From JAJRXR01 sp041402005 (GTDB lineage: Bacteria; Planctomycetota; Phycisphaerae; Phycisphaerales; UBA1924), in NCBI GenBank assembly GCA_041402005.1, contig JAWKTB010000003.1, positions 248,001 through 312,000 on the forward strand: DNA of 64,000 nt, given 5' to 3'. Below are positions 1-7,625 of the stretch, piece after piece. The first letter of the stretch is position 1, and each line of letters begins with the position of its first letter. Made by a program: the position numbers and the translations under genes. The notes beneath the pieces are model-generated. The model did not search any database and was not told the DNA's origin. It saw only the letters and a program-made list of their open reading frames with translations.

Positions 1-669
1 CGCCTGCACTCGGCAGAGCGCGACGTACGCGGGGTCCGAGCCGAAGCGGAGCATGAGCTCCCGCGTCTCGTCGGCGGCCGGGTCCATCGGGGGGTTGACG
101 AGCAGGAGGCGCAGGCCCGCGGCGGTGCGGTAGAGACGCGCGGCTCGCCCGGACGACTGGCCCACCCAGCCGCGCACGCCCTGGGCGACGGCGTCGCGCA
201 CCTGCTCGGGCGAGGCCTCGGGCGGACCGGAGAGCGCGTCCTTCAGGCGCCCGAGCAGGCCGGGGCGCTTGACGGGCGTGATGGGGGCCGCGGGGTTAAG
301 CAACTGCATCACGCGCTCCGGGTTCTCGTTGGTGTCCACGTCGATGAAGGCGAGTGAGGCGGTGTTGAGGACGCGGGCGCCGTAGCGGTTGATGGTGATC
401 GCGCCGGCGCGGGCGCCCTGCTCGTCGAGCGCTTCGTCGAGCATCGGCTCGGGGTTGGCGCCTCGGAGATACGAGTAGTTCCCGGGCTCGCTCGGCGAGC
501 GCTCGCGGGCGAGGACGCGGTCCCAGTCGACGGCCTCGGCGCGGCGCTGGGCCTCGGCTCGTGCCGCGGCTTCGCTCTCGTCGGACCCGCCCCAGACGCG
601 GGTGCTGATGCGACGACGACCCGATCCTTTCTGAATCTGCACGGATGCCCAGTACCGCCGAACCTGCAT
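1..669 (-). CDS. Hypothetical protein, 3' end beyond the window
   Basis: An open frame of 223 codons runs from an ATG at 669 to the left edge with no stop, so the C-terminus is missing. The start MQVRRYWASV is supported by a GGGAGGG ribosome binding site eight bases upstream. The protein is soluble, with no signal peptide or membrane segment. It has a charged, alanine-rich stretch near residues 28-55, then GNYSYLRGANPEP and a region reading ITINRYGARVLNTASLAFIDVDTNEN that looks like a compact folded domain. I do not recognise the family. It lies 40 bases downstream of a serine protease gene on the same strand and is probably cotranscribed with it. Confidence 0.75.
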   Translation of the reverse strand, partial: MQVRRYWASVQIQKGSGRRRISTRVWGGSDESEAAARAEAQRRAEAVDWDRVLARERSPSEPGNYSYLRGANPEPMLDEALDEQGARAGAITINRYGARVLNTASLAFIDVDTNENPERVMQLLNPAAPITPVKRPGLLGRLKDALSGPPEASPEQVRDAVAQGVRGWVGQSSGRAARLYRTAAGLRLLLVNPPMDPAADETRELMLRFGSDPAYVALCRVQA

Positions 670-709
670 CGAGGGCCCTCCCGGGTCGTTCGCTCGCAGG
701 GTGGTCCCG

Positions 710-1480
710 CTACGGCGCGTCGGCCCCCCGCGCGTACGCCACCACCTCCGGCGTCAACCGCCTCGCCACGACCCACCACTTCCCCTCGCGCTGGATGGCC
801 ATGATGTTGAGCCCGATCACGCGAAGCTCGCCCTCCACGTCGGCGTAGACCGGGCCGCCTGAAAAACCATGCGGCGCGAAGTCGTGCGGCCAGCGCATCC
901 AGACGAACGTCTCGCGGTCGGTTTCGCCCCGGGGCGGCCCGCTGGCGATGAGGCGGAAGACGCGCACCTCGCCGCTCTCGTCGTACTCCTTGAAATCGGG
1001 CGCGAGCAGGCCCAGCGTGTACACCACCTCGCCGGGCTTGGGGCGATGCTCGGCGTCGAGCGTCATGGCGCAGTCGCCGACGGGGTTGTCGCCCTCGCCG
1101 ACGACGCGGAGGACGGCCCAGTCGTCGTCGGGGTCGCGGTCCTTGTCGAGGGCGCCGGACTTGGCGTCGATCTGGAGTTCGAGGGGCGAGTCCACGCCCG
1201 CGACGCGGAAGGTGATCTTGGCGCCGTCGGGCGCGTCCTCGAGGCAGTGGCCCGCGGTCAGGCCCCACGTCGGCGTCGGGAAGAAGATGCTCCCCTCCGA
1301 GGTGGCGGACTTGATCGGGTAGATGCAGGCGCCGACGGCTTCGAGGCGGTCGAGCTCGGCCTGGGTCGGCGTGGAGGAGATGGGCTCCGGCTCGTCCCGA
1401 GCACAGGCGCCAAGGAGGAGCGAGAGCATGACTGGCGCCGAGAGAATCGCACGCCCGTGACGGGTTCGCTTGCGTTTCAT
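710..1480 (-). CDS. Trypsin-like serine protease lipoprotein
   Basis: This 256-residue protein has a lipoprotein signal with lipobox LLGAC (Cys26), so it is probably anchored in a membrane facing the periplasm. The chymotrypsin-fold triad can be read: His78 in TAGHC, an Asp in DDDWAVLRV near residue 120, and Ser207 in GFSGGPVY. The residue before the active Ser is Phe where the classical motif GDSGGP has Asp. It is a clear paralog of the next gene upstream (1555-2295), sharing the WMRWP...FAPHGFSGGP block and the C-terminal WWVVARR. A TATGCT -10 box at 1498-1503 would give a leader of about 11 bases. The substrate cannot be told from sequence; a role in envelope protein turnover is inference. 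Confidence 0.85.
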   Translation of the reverse strand: MKRKRTRHGRAILSAPVMLSLLLGACARDEPEPISSTPTQAELDRLEAVGACIYPIKSATSEGSIFFPTPTWGLTAGHCLEDAPDGAKITFRVAGVDSPLELQIDAKSGALDKDRDPDDDWAVLRVVGEGDNPVGDCAMTLDAEHRPKPGEVVYTLGLLAPDFKEYDESGEVRVFRLIASGPPRGETDRETFVWMRWPHDFAPHGFSGGPVYADVEGELRVIGLNIMAIQREGKWWVVARRLTPEVVAYARGADAP

Positions 1481-1554
1481 GGGATCACCCCGAGCTCAGC
1501 ATATCCGCGCGGGCGCCGGCATCCGAGGACACGTGCGAGACGATCCCCGGCGGC

Positions 1555-2295
1555 TCACTCGCTCCCGGCGGAGTGGTCCTCGGCGAACCGGACCATCTCG
1601 TCGCTGATCCGCCTGGCCACGAGCCACCAGGTCCAGCCGCGGTAGTAGACGTGGATGATGACGCCGACGGCGACGAGTTCGCCGTCCGCGTCCTCGGCGA
1701 AGAGGGGCCCGCCCGAGAAGCCGTGGGGCGCGAAGCGGTAGGGCCAGCGCATCCAGATGAGGTCGGGCGAGTGGTCCTGCGAGAGGGGGGCGTGGGTGAC
1801 GCGCAGGCGCATGGCCCGCCCGCGTCGCTCGTCGCCCTGCTCGTCGAAGCCGGAGAGGCCGACGGCGAAGACGTCCTGGCCGGGCGTGGGCGCGAGGCTC
1901 GGATTGATCGGCGTGTGGAGGAAGGGGATGTCCGATGACGCGTGTCGGTACAGGACCGCCCAGTCATCGACGCCCAAGCGGTCGGGGTTCTCCGCGCCCG
2001 GGGGGAGGGCGAGGGACAAGGGCAGCTCCTCGCCCGTGTCGCCCAGCTCGACGCTGATGCGCGCGCCCCGCGGCGCATCGTCCACGACGTGGGCGGCGGT
2101 CAGGGCCCACTCGGGCGTGACGAAGAAGCTGGTGCCGAAGCTCGTCGGCGTGGAGATGGGCATGATCGCCTGCGCCCGGTCACGCACGCGAGCGAGCTGC
2201 TCGTCCGACAAGGGCAGTTGCTGGGCGCACCCGGACAGGGCCAGGGCGAGCAAGGCGAGCAGCGTGGGCGTCCATCGGCGGGCCGGGGCGGGCAT
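1555..2295 (-). CDS. Trypsin-like serine protease lipoprotein, paralog
   Basis: A 246-residue exported lipoprotein (lipobox LSGC, Cys23) with an S1-family protease core: His69 in LTAAHVV, Asp near 110-111 in GVDDWAVLYR, and Ser194 in HGFSGGPLF. As in its neighbour, Phe replaces the Asp that normally precedes the catalytic Ser. The two genes are about 75 bases apart in the same orientation and look like a tandem duplication. The start codon lies one base after the predicted transcription start of a TACACT -10 box (2303-2308), so the mRNA is probably leaderless. A degenerate, binding-only role is possible but the triad is intact. Confidence 0.85.
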   Translation of the reverse strand: MPAPARRWTPTLLALLALALSGCAQQLPLSDEQLARVRDRAQAIMPISTPTSFGTSFFVTPEWALTAAHVVDDAPRGARISVELGDTGEELPLSLALPPGAENPDRLGVDDWAVLYRHASSDIPFLHTPINPSLAPTPGQDVFAVGLSGFDEQGDERRGRAMRLRVTHAPLSQDHSPDLIWMRWPYRFAPHGFSGGPLFAEDADGELVAVGVIIHVYYRGWTWWLVARRISDEMVRFAEDHSAGSE

Positions 2296-2302
2296 CGGAG
2301 CG

Positions 2303-2308
2303 AGTGTA
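2303..2308 (-). promoter_or_regulatory. -10 box (TACACT) of a near-leaderless promoter
   Basis: Read on the minus strand the hexamer is TACACT. Placing +1 seven bases after its last T gives position 2296, one base before the ATG at 2295, so there is no room for a ribosome binding site. No good -35 box is seen. Confidence 0.5.
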
Positions 2309-2373
2309 GTGGGCGGGGGGTCGGGCCCGGCGCGCGACTCTGTAGACTTGCGCCGCCTTCACGGAGACCCCCG

Positions 2374-2757
2374 ATGCCCAGCAGCAGACGAGCGTTGTTC
2401 CCGGCCCTGGCCGCCGGCGTGGTCGGCGCCATGCTCGGGGGCGGGTGCGCCGGGGGCTACAGCGTCGAGGTCCGCAACGAGTCCGGGCGCCAGGTGTTGG
2501 CCCGGATCGTCCGCGATCGGGCGTTCGACGCGGACCAGATCCTCGAGCAGGAGGTGATCCCCGACGGCGAGAGTGCCGAGCTTGGCCCGGTGGACGTCGC
2601 CCCCCTGGAGGGCGTCACGTTGCGGATCTCCCGACCCGGGGACATCGGGGACGTGCCGGACGAACACAAGCTCAGGCGGGGGTACAACGCGTTCGTGGTG
2701 GAGCGGGGCTCGAGCGAGGACTGGTCGGGGTTCAGCGTCCGAAAGGTCGAGGACTGA
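2374..2757 (+). CDS. Small lipoprotein of unknown function
   Basis: A 127-residue protein starting MPSSRRALFP. It has a short signal peptide and a lipobox-like GGGC (Cys25). The mature part is beta-rich, beginning YSVEVRNESGRQVLARIV, with no cofactor or catalytic motif. The ATG at 2374 has a GGAG element upstream, and a TAGACT -10 box at 2343-2348 would give a leader of about 19 bases. It resembles the two small lipoproteins at 4399 and 4934 in its N-x-S/T...V-x-V-x-N strand pattern, which suggests one loose family. Function unknown. Confidence 0.75.
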   Translation: MPSSRRALFPALAAGVVGAMLGGGCAGGYSVEVRNESGRQVLARIVRDRAFDADQILEQEVIPDGESAELGPVDVAPLEGVTLRISRPGDIGDVPDEHKLRRGYNAFVVERGSSEDWSGFSVRKVED

Positions 2758-2845
2758 GTCGGGGCGCGGGGCTAGGACAGCGTCGGCATGGGCGGTACGC
2801 TCGGTCGGACTCGGGAATCGAACGTGTTGTGAGGGAGGGGCCGCG

Positions 2846-3544
2846 ATGAGTGGGATGAAGGGGCTGTTGGTAGCGTGCGCGATGTCGGTGGCGGCGGGGG
2901 TCGCGCCGGCGCAGCTGTACCTGCGTCTGGCCGGGGGCTTCTCAACGAACGCCGACTACTTCGGGTACGAGTCCACCCAGGGCGGCTGGGTGGGGACGTA
3001 CGACGACTTCGAGCCGGCGTTCCCGCCGAACTACGCGACGGCGCAGTTCGAGATGATCTTCGACGTGACGGCGTCGGCGGACGCGTTTCAGCATCTGGTC
3101 TCGGTCTTCGATATCGAGTACGTCAACCTGATCGTCACCTACATGGGGGCGTTCGAGCTGACGACGCGAACCCTGACGACCGACGATCTGGAGCTTCACC
3201 AGATCGAGGTCGCGGACAACTTCATGCAGTTTGTCCTCGTGTTCGACGAGGGGGCGCTGCTGATCGGACTGGAGGGGGCGACCTCGTTCTGGCCCGATCC
3301 GACGCTGCCGCAGCTCAAGGAGGACTACATCGCCCAGCCGCGGATCCAGTTCACGACGGACCACGGGACGTTCATCGACAGCCTGTTCTATTCGACGAAC
3401 ATGGGGTACCGGGTGAGCGAGTCGTCACCCCCGGCGCCGCCCGCCGACGGGTGCGGGGCGGTGGACCTTGCCCCGCCCTACGGCGTGCTGGACTTCTCCG
3501 ACGTGCTCGCGTTCCTGATCGCCTTCGGGGCCGGGTGCCCCTGA
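2846..3544 (+). CDS. Exported protein with dockerin-like C-terminal tail
   Basis: A 232-residue protein with a classical signal peptide (cleavage likely after VAPAQ near residue 22). A beta-rich body of about 170 residues follows, and the last 30 residues form the tail CGAVDLAPPYGVLDFSDVLA...GAGCP. The tail has a single degenerate EF-hand-like repeat bracketed by two cysteines. The start at 2846 follows a strong GAGGGAGGGG purine tract. Five other proteins in the window share this tail, so it is probably an anchoring or docking module. The body domain is not recognised. Confidence 0.8.
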   Translation: MSGMKGLLVACAMSVAAGVAPAQLYLRLAGGFSTNADYFGYESTQGGWVGTYDDFEPAFPPNYATAQFEMIFDVTASADAFQHLVSVFDIEYVNLIVTYMGAFELTTRTLTTDDLELHQIEVADNFMQFVLVFDEGALLIGLEGATSFWPDPTLPQLKEDYIAQPRIQFTTDHGTFIDSLFYSTNMGYRVSESSPPAPPADGCGAVDLAPPYGVLDFSDVLAFLIAFGAGCP

Positions 3545-3557
3545 CCGGGCGGGGTGC

Positions 3558-3563
3558 TAGCAT
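3558..3563 (+). promoter_or_regulatory. -10 box (TAGCAT) upstream of nuoE
   Basis: TAGCAT would start transcription near 3570, leaving a 15-base leader that carries GGAGG at 3575-3579, five bases before the nuoE ATG. This is a leadered promoter, unlike the many leaderless ones in the window. Confidence 0.4.
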
Positions 3564-3584
3564 CGCCCCGACCCGGAGGTTCGG

Positions 3585-4157
3585 ATGGCCTGGATCACCA
3601 AGCAGTCGGCCAGCGAGAAGATCGAGCGCCGCGCCGAGCCCTACCTGACCCCGGCGATGCGCGAGAAGCTGACGGGCGAGCTGCGTCCGCGGTTCGAGAC
3701 GGCGTTGGCGGCGGTGCTGCCGGCGCTGCACATGATCCAGCACGAGTACGGGTGGATCCCGCACCAGGCGATGCTGGAGATCGCGGACTGCCTGGGCCTC
3801 AAGCCCGCCGAGGTGCTCGACACCGCGACGTTCTACGAGGAGTACTGGCTCAAGCGCAAGGGGGAGTGCCTGGTGTCGGTCTGCCGATCGATCGCCTGCG
3901 AGTTCTGCGGGGCGACGAAGGTGACCGAGGCGATCAAGAAGGACCTGGGCATCGACGTGAGCGAGACGACCGAGGACGGGAAGTTCACGCTGGTGGAGCT
4001 GGAGTGCCTGGGCTCGTGCGGGACGGCGCCGGTGATGCTGGTCGACGAGGACCTGCACGAGAACGTCAGCCCCGAGCGGGCGGTGGAGCTGCTGGCGCAG
4101 GTGAAGTCGGGCTCGTACAAGCACGCCGGGTCGGGCGCGGAGCACCACAAAGCCTGA
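3585..4157 (+). CDS. nuoE: NADH dehydrogenase (quinone) subunit E
   Basis: A 190-residue protein of the complex I 24-kDa family, which carries the N1a [2Fe-2S] cluster in a thioredoxin-like fold in the peripheral NADH arm. All four ligands are present with the family spacing: Cys100 and Cys105 (VCRSIACEF), Cys141 and Cys145 (ECLGSCGTAP). The helical N-terminal half contains IQHEYGWIPHQAM, typical of NuoE. GGAGG five bases upstream fixes the start. Its usual partner nuoF lies 1.3 kb downstream, separated by three small unrelated genes. No nuoG or membrane-arm gene is in the window, so this could be part of complex I encoded elsewhere or of another NADH-linked diaphorase. Confidence 0.93.
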   Translation: MAWITKQSASEKIERRAEPYLTPAMREKLTGELRPRFETALAAVLPALHMIQHEYGWIPHQAMLEIADCLGLKPAEVLDTATFYEEYWLKRKGECLVSVCRSIACEFCGATKVTEAIKKDLGIDVSETTEDGKFTLVELECLGSCGTAPVMLVDEDLHENVSPERAVELLAQVKSGSYKHAGSGAEHHKA

Positions 4158-4192
4158 GCGCCACCCCCCGCCCTGGTACGATACTTGCGTCC

Positions 4193-4402
4193 ATGGGCGA
4201 CAAGCAGATCACACGCATGCGGGGGCTGGGGCGCTTCTTCGGGCACGTCTGGGGCGCGGTCCGCTCGCCCGCCGGTCGGTCCGAGCGCGTCGAGGTCCGG
4301 CGCGAGATCGAAGAGGAGCGTCACGGGCGGATCACCGTCCGGCGGACCACGGTCGAGGAGATCGAGCTGCCCGAGGACTGGCGGCGGGAGGGAGAGCGAT
4401 GA
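4193..4402 (+). CDS. Small highly charged hypothetical protein
   Basis: A 69-residue protein starting MGDKQITRMRGLGRFFGHVW. The N-terminal third is amphipathic. The rest is rich in Arg and Glu (VRREIEEERHGRITVRRTTV), with no signal peptide and no known motif. Its stop overlaps the ATG of the next gene in an ATGA arrangement, a strong sign that it is a real translated gene. A TACGAT -10 box at 4177-4182 puts +1 about four bases before the ATG, so the message has almost no leader. Function unknown. Confidence 0.65.
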   Translation: MGDKQITRMRGLGRFFGHVWGAVRSPAGRSERVEVRREIEEERHGRITVRRTTVEEIELPEDWRREGER

Positions 4403-4908
4403 GAACCGCCCGCACGTTCGCCGTCCTTGGCCTGCTCGCGCTCCCGCTCATGGGGGGGTGCGTCCGCAGCTCGGTGCACACCACGAGCGAGTCCGCTCGG
4501 CGGGACACGATCCAGGTCGGCGTCCAGAACCAGACCACGGTCACGCTCCGCGTCAGCCTGCACGTTGGCGAGACGACGCCCGAGGACATGGGCGTCTTCC
4601 CCCTGAGCGACGGCCCGCGCGAGACGATCGTCCGGGGTTCCGAGAAGGTCGTCAGCGTGAAGCGCCCCAGCCGTTACTTCTTCGAGAAGGACAAGGCGGA
4701 CGACAAGATTGTTCGTCTTCGCGTCGAGGTGATCACGCCGAGCTGGGACGATCGTCGGGTCCGCTGGTTCGAGATCCTGGGCCCCGCGCCGAGCCGGATC
4801 GTGATGCTCCAGCCCAAGCGGGACAACCCGCTGCTCATCAAGGCCGAGAGCGAGGAGGTCCCCATCGCGGAGATCCCCTACGACCATTGGCCGGCGGAAG
4901 ACCTGTAG
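4399..4908 (+). CDS. Small lipoprotein of unknown function
   Basis: A 169-residue lipoprotein with lipobox LMGGC (Cys21). The mature part begins with a Ser/Thr-rich linker and then a beta-sandwich-like region (IQVGVQNQTTVTLRVSLHV) and a charged segment KRPSRYFFEKDKADDK. It is translationally coupled to the preceding small gene by an ATGA overlap. Together with the genes at 4193 and 4934 it interrupts the nuoE-nuoF pair. No recognised domain; periplasmic or outer-membrane location is inferred from the lipobox. Confidence 0.75.
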   Translation: MRTARTFAVLGLLALPLMGGCVRSSVHTTSESARRDTIQVGVQNQTTVTLRVSLHVGETTPEDMGVFPLSDGPRETIVRGSEKVVSVKRPSRYFFEKDKADDKIVRLRVEVITPSWDDRRVRWFEILGPAPSRIVMLQPKRDNPLLIKAESEEVPIAEIPYDHWPAEDL

Positions 4909-4933
4909 CCCAAGACCCATGGAGGAGATCGCG

Positions 4934-5407
4934 ATGCGCAACGCGACACGTCTGATGCTCGTGGGCGCCCTGGGCGTCGTCGGCGCCCTGGGCGGGTGCG
5001 CCAGCTCGGGCGGCGCCAGTGCTGTCAGCATCTCGAACCTCTCGGACGCGCCGCTCACGGTCCGGGCCTCGCTCGACGTCCCCGCGGGCGCGTTCGACGC
5101 TGAGAAGGAACAGCCCGTCACGACCTCGGAGGTCACGCTCGAGCCGGGCTCACAGGCGGGGTTCACGCTCGAGCACCCGGGCGTGGACGCGCCCTCGGTG
5201 CAGTTCGTGATCCGCGTGCCGGGCGACGCCTCGATCCAGCCCTACACGTTCCGGATGAGCCCGCCGGCGCCGTTCCTCCTCAAGATCACCGGGCCCGCGT
5301 CGGACCTGCGACTCGAGCGAGAGCGCGTCCGCCCGATGCGGGATCAGGACGGGCTGGTCCCCGACGACCCGCGCGAGCGCCGCTGGAAGGGCGGGTTCCC
5401 GAGCTGA
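4934..5407 (+). CDS. Small lipoprotein of unknown function
   Basis: A 157-residue lipoprotein (lipobox GALGGC, Cys22). An in-frame ATG exists at 4919, but GGAGGAG at 4921-4927 lies at the right distance before the ATG at 4934, and the signal peptide MRNATRLMLVG begins there, so 4934 is chosen. The mature region (AVSISNLSDAPLTVRASLDV) again shows the alternating beta pattern of the two other small lipoproteins. No catalytic motif is visible. It precedes nuoF by 86 bases. Confidence 0.75.
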   Translation: MRNATRLMLVGALGVVGALGGCASSGGASAVSISNLSDAPLTVRASLDVPAGAFDAEKEQPVTTSEVTLEPGSQAGFTLEHPGVDAPSVQFVIRVPGDASIQPYTFRMSPPAPFLLKITGPASDLRLERERVRPMRDQDGLVPDDPRERRWKGGFPS

Positions 5408-5493
5408 GCGGCACGCCGGGGCGCGCCTCCTAGAATCGCCTCCAACGCCCAGGGTCTGCACGTCCATGCCCTGCCGAGGGAGGCTCTCGCCCC

Positions 5494-6897
5494 ATGCCCA
5501 AGAAGACCTACGACGGCACACGCCAGCACTCGCTCTGCAAGCGGATCCCGACCGCGCCCTTTGGCGATCCCCGGGATCGGCACGTCGTCGGGTACGACGA
5601 GTTCGTGCGCACGGGCGGGTACGAGGGGCTCCGCAAGGCGCTGACGATGGCGCCCAGCGACGTCACCGAGATGGTCAAGGCCTCGACCCTGCGTGGGCGT
5701 GGCGGCGCGGGCTTCCCGACCGGGCTGAAGTGGACCTTCCTTCCCAAGATCGAGCCCGGCAAGGATCCGGGCGAGCGGTACCTGGCCATCAACGCCGACG
5801 AGTCCGAGCCGGGCACGTTCAAGGACCGGTTGCTCATGGACTTCGACCCGCATCTTCTTCTGGAGGGGATCGCGATCTGCATGTACGCCTGCCGGCTGAC
5901 CAAGGCGTACATCTTCATCCGGGGCGAGTACCACCACCAGGCGCACGTGCTCGAGGAGGCGCTCAAGGAGGCGTACTCGAACGGGATCTTCGGCGACAAG
6001 GGCCTGCACAACCGCGAGTCCAACGCGTCGCATGACCCGTACGTGGCGCACTGCTACGTGCACCGGGGCGCGGGCGCGTACATCTGCGGCGAGGAGACGG
6101 CGCTACTGGAAGCCCTCGAGGGCAAGCGCGGGTGGCCTCGCATCAAGCCGCCCTTCCCCGCCGTCCAGGGCCTCTTCGGGCGACCAACCATCATCAATAA
6201 CGTCGAGACGCTTGCCCACCTGCCCTCGATCATCGAGCACGGCAGCGAGTGGTTCTGTGACCAGGGCGTCGAGTCCTCGATCGGCGGCCCCCCCAGCTTC
6301 GGGACCAAGCTCATGGGCGTCTCCGGGCACGTCAACAAGCCCGGGTGCTACGAGTTCGAGCTGGGGATCCCGCTGCGCAAGCTCGTCGAGGAGCACTGCG
6401 GCGGCGTGCGTAACGGCAAGAAGTACAAGGCCGCCATCCCCGGCGGCGTGTCGATGGGCATCCTGGGCCCCGACCAGTTCGACGCCGAGCTCGATTTCGA
6501 CATCGGGCGCAAGTACAACGTCCTCGGCCTGGGCACCGCGTGCCCAACGATCTTCGACCAGGACACAGACATGGTCGCGGTGGCCCGCAACATCGCGCGG
6601 TTCTTCAAGCACGAGAGCTGCGGGCAGTGCACGCCGTGCCGCGAGGGGTCGGGGTGGCTGTACCAGCTCTTGACCCGCATCGAGGCCCGCGACGCGACGA
6701 CCAAGGACCTGGACCTGGCCCTGGAGATCGCAACGAGCATGGGCTCGATGCCGGGGACGACGATCTGCGGCCTGGCCGACGGCACCAACTGGGCGACGCG
6801 GACGATCATGAACAAGTTCAGGTCGGAGTTCGAGGCGCGGGTGAAGCCGGCGCACGTGGCCGTGAAGATGACGGTGGGGGCGGGGGCGCGGGGGTAG
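5494..6897 (+). CDS. nuoF: NADH dehydrogenase (quinone) subunit F
   Basis: A 467-residue protein of the complex I 51-kDa family, which binds NADH, FMN and one [4Fe-4S] cluster (N3). The FMN/NADH site GRGGAGFPTG is at residues 68-77 and the nucleotide-binding GAGAYICGEETALLE at 192-206. The cluster ligands are Cys376, Cys379 and Cys382 in ESCGQCTPCREG, plus Cys425 in GTTICGL. Length and order match the family. A TAGAAT box at 5431-5436 may be the promoter, giving a leader of about 50 bases. No nuoG follows, so the rest of complex I must be elsewhere. Confidence 0.95.
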   Translation: MPKKTYDGTRQHSLCKRIPTAPFGDPRDRHVVGYDEFVRTGGYEGLRKALTMAPSDVTEMVKASTLRGRGGAGFPTGLKWTFLPKIEPGKDPGERYLAINADESEPGTFKDRLLMDFDPHLLLEGIAICMYACRLTKAYIFIRGEYHHQAHVLEEALKEAYSNGIFGDKGLHNRESNASHDPYVAHCYVHRGAGAYICGEETALLEALEGKRGWPRIKPPFPAVQGLFGRPTIINNVETLAHLPSIIEHGSEWFCDQGVESSIGGPPSFGTKLMGVSGHVNKPGCYEFELGIPLRKLVEEHCGGVRNGKKYKAAIPGGVSMGILGPDQFDAELDFDIGRKYNVLGLGTACPTIFDQDTDMVAVARNIARFFKHESCGQCTPCREGSGWLYQLLTRIEARDATTKDLDLALEIATSMGSMPGTTICGLADGTNWATRTIMNKFRSEFEARVKPAHVAVKMTVGAGARG

Positions 6898-6957
6898 GCG
6901 AGATCCGGGCAAGAACGACGGGATCTCTCGCGATCATGTCACGAATAGTGCATCGCC

Positions 6958-7599
6958 ATGGTGCACCCGAAAGGTCACTTGGACGCTCAGTCGGCCGGAC
7001 GCGGCCGGGCGAGTCCATTGGATCGCCCTGACTCGCTCTGGCTTCCAGGCTGCAAGGCGCACGCGCTCTTGCTCCTGGGCAGCGTGGCGATGGCCTTTGC
7101 GGTCGCGGTCGTCCTGACTTTGCGCACCATGACCTGCCCGGTGGTCGGCAATGGAGTCGGAAGCAGCAGGTTTGTCTCCGAGCGACCCGGCACACGGTTG
7201 GTCGTGACGAACTTCAGAGACGTGCCGCGAGCTTTCTACGGCGCGTACGACTCAGACTTCTCCGCGGGCTGGCCCTTCTTCGTGCTACGGAGCCACATCG
7301 AGACGACCGAGGACCCCGATACTCCGGGCATGCTCAAGTTTCGACCTGACTACATGCAGCCTGACTATCTGAGCCGGCACATCGGTCGCTTTCGTCCCTA
7401 CTGGCTGGGCTTGGCGCTCTCGTCGTTCGTCTACTGGGCCGTTTTGTCGGCGGGCGTCATGCTCGTTCGGGCCGGACGGATGCTCGCGAATGAGCGGGTC
7501 TATGCGGGACGTCAGGCGGCGGGGCTCTGCGTCAACTGTGGCTATTCCGTGGGCGGCGGGCTCTCGATCTGCCCTGAATGCGGCGAGCACACAAGATGA
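6958..7599 (+). CDS. Membrane protein with C-terminal zinc ribbon
   Basis: A 213-residue protein with two predicted membrane helices (about residues 36-56 and 148-170) around an exported loop of about 90 residues. The cytoplasmic C-terminus has the zinc ribbon CVNCGYSVGGGLSICPECGE. The same C-x2-C-G-Y...C-P-E-C module recurs in the proteins at 12960 and 51830. The gene body reads cleanly to a stop that overlaps or abuts the next gene. The start is uncertain because no strong ribosome binding site is seen. Function unknown. Confidence 0.65.
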   Translation: MVHPKGHLDAQSAGRGRASPLDRPDSLWLPGCKAHALLLLGSVAMAFAVAVVLTLRTMTCPVVGNGVGSSRFVSERPGTRLVVTNFRDVPRAFYGAYDSDFSAGWPFFVLRSHIETTEDPDTPGMLKFRPDYMQPDYLSRHIGRFRPYWLGLALSSFVYWAVLSAGVMLVRAGRMLANERVYAGRQAAGLCVNCGYSVGGGLSICPECGEHTR

Positions 7600-7625
7600 G
7601 GCAATGCGACCGCGTTGAAGGCAGC

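Noticed and set aside
6900..6927. A 7-bp stem (GAGATCC...GGATCTC) just after nuoF as a terminator.
   Set aside because: The loop is 14 bases and no T run follows, so termination is not supported.
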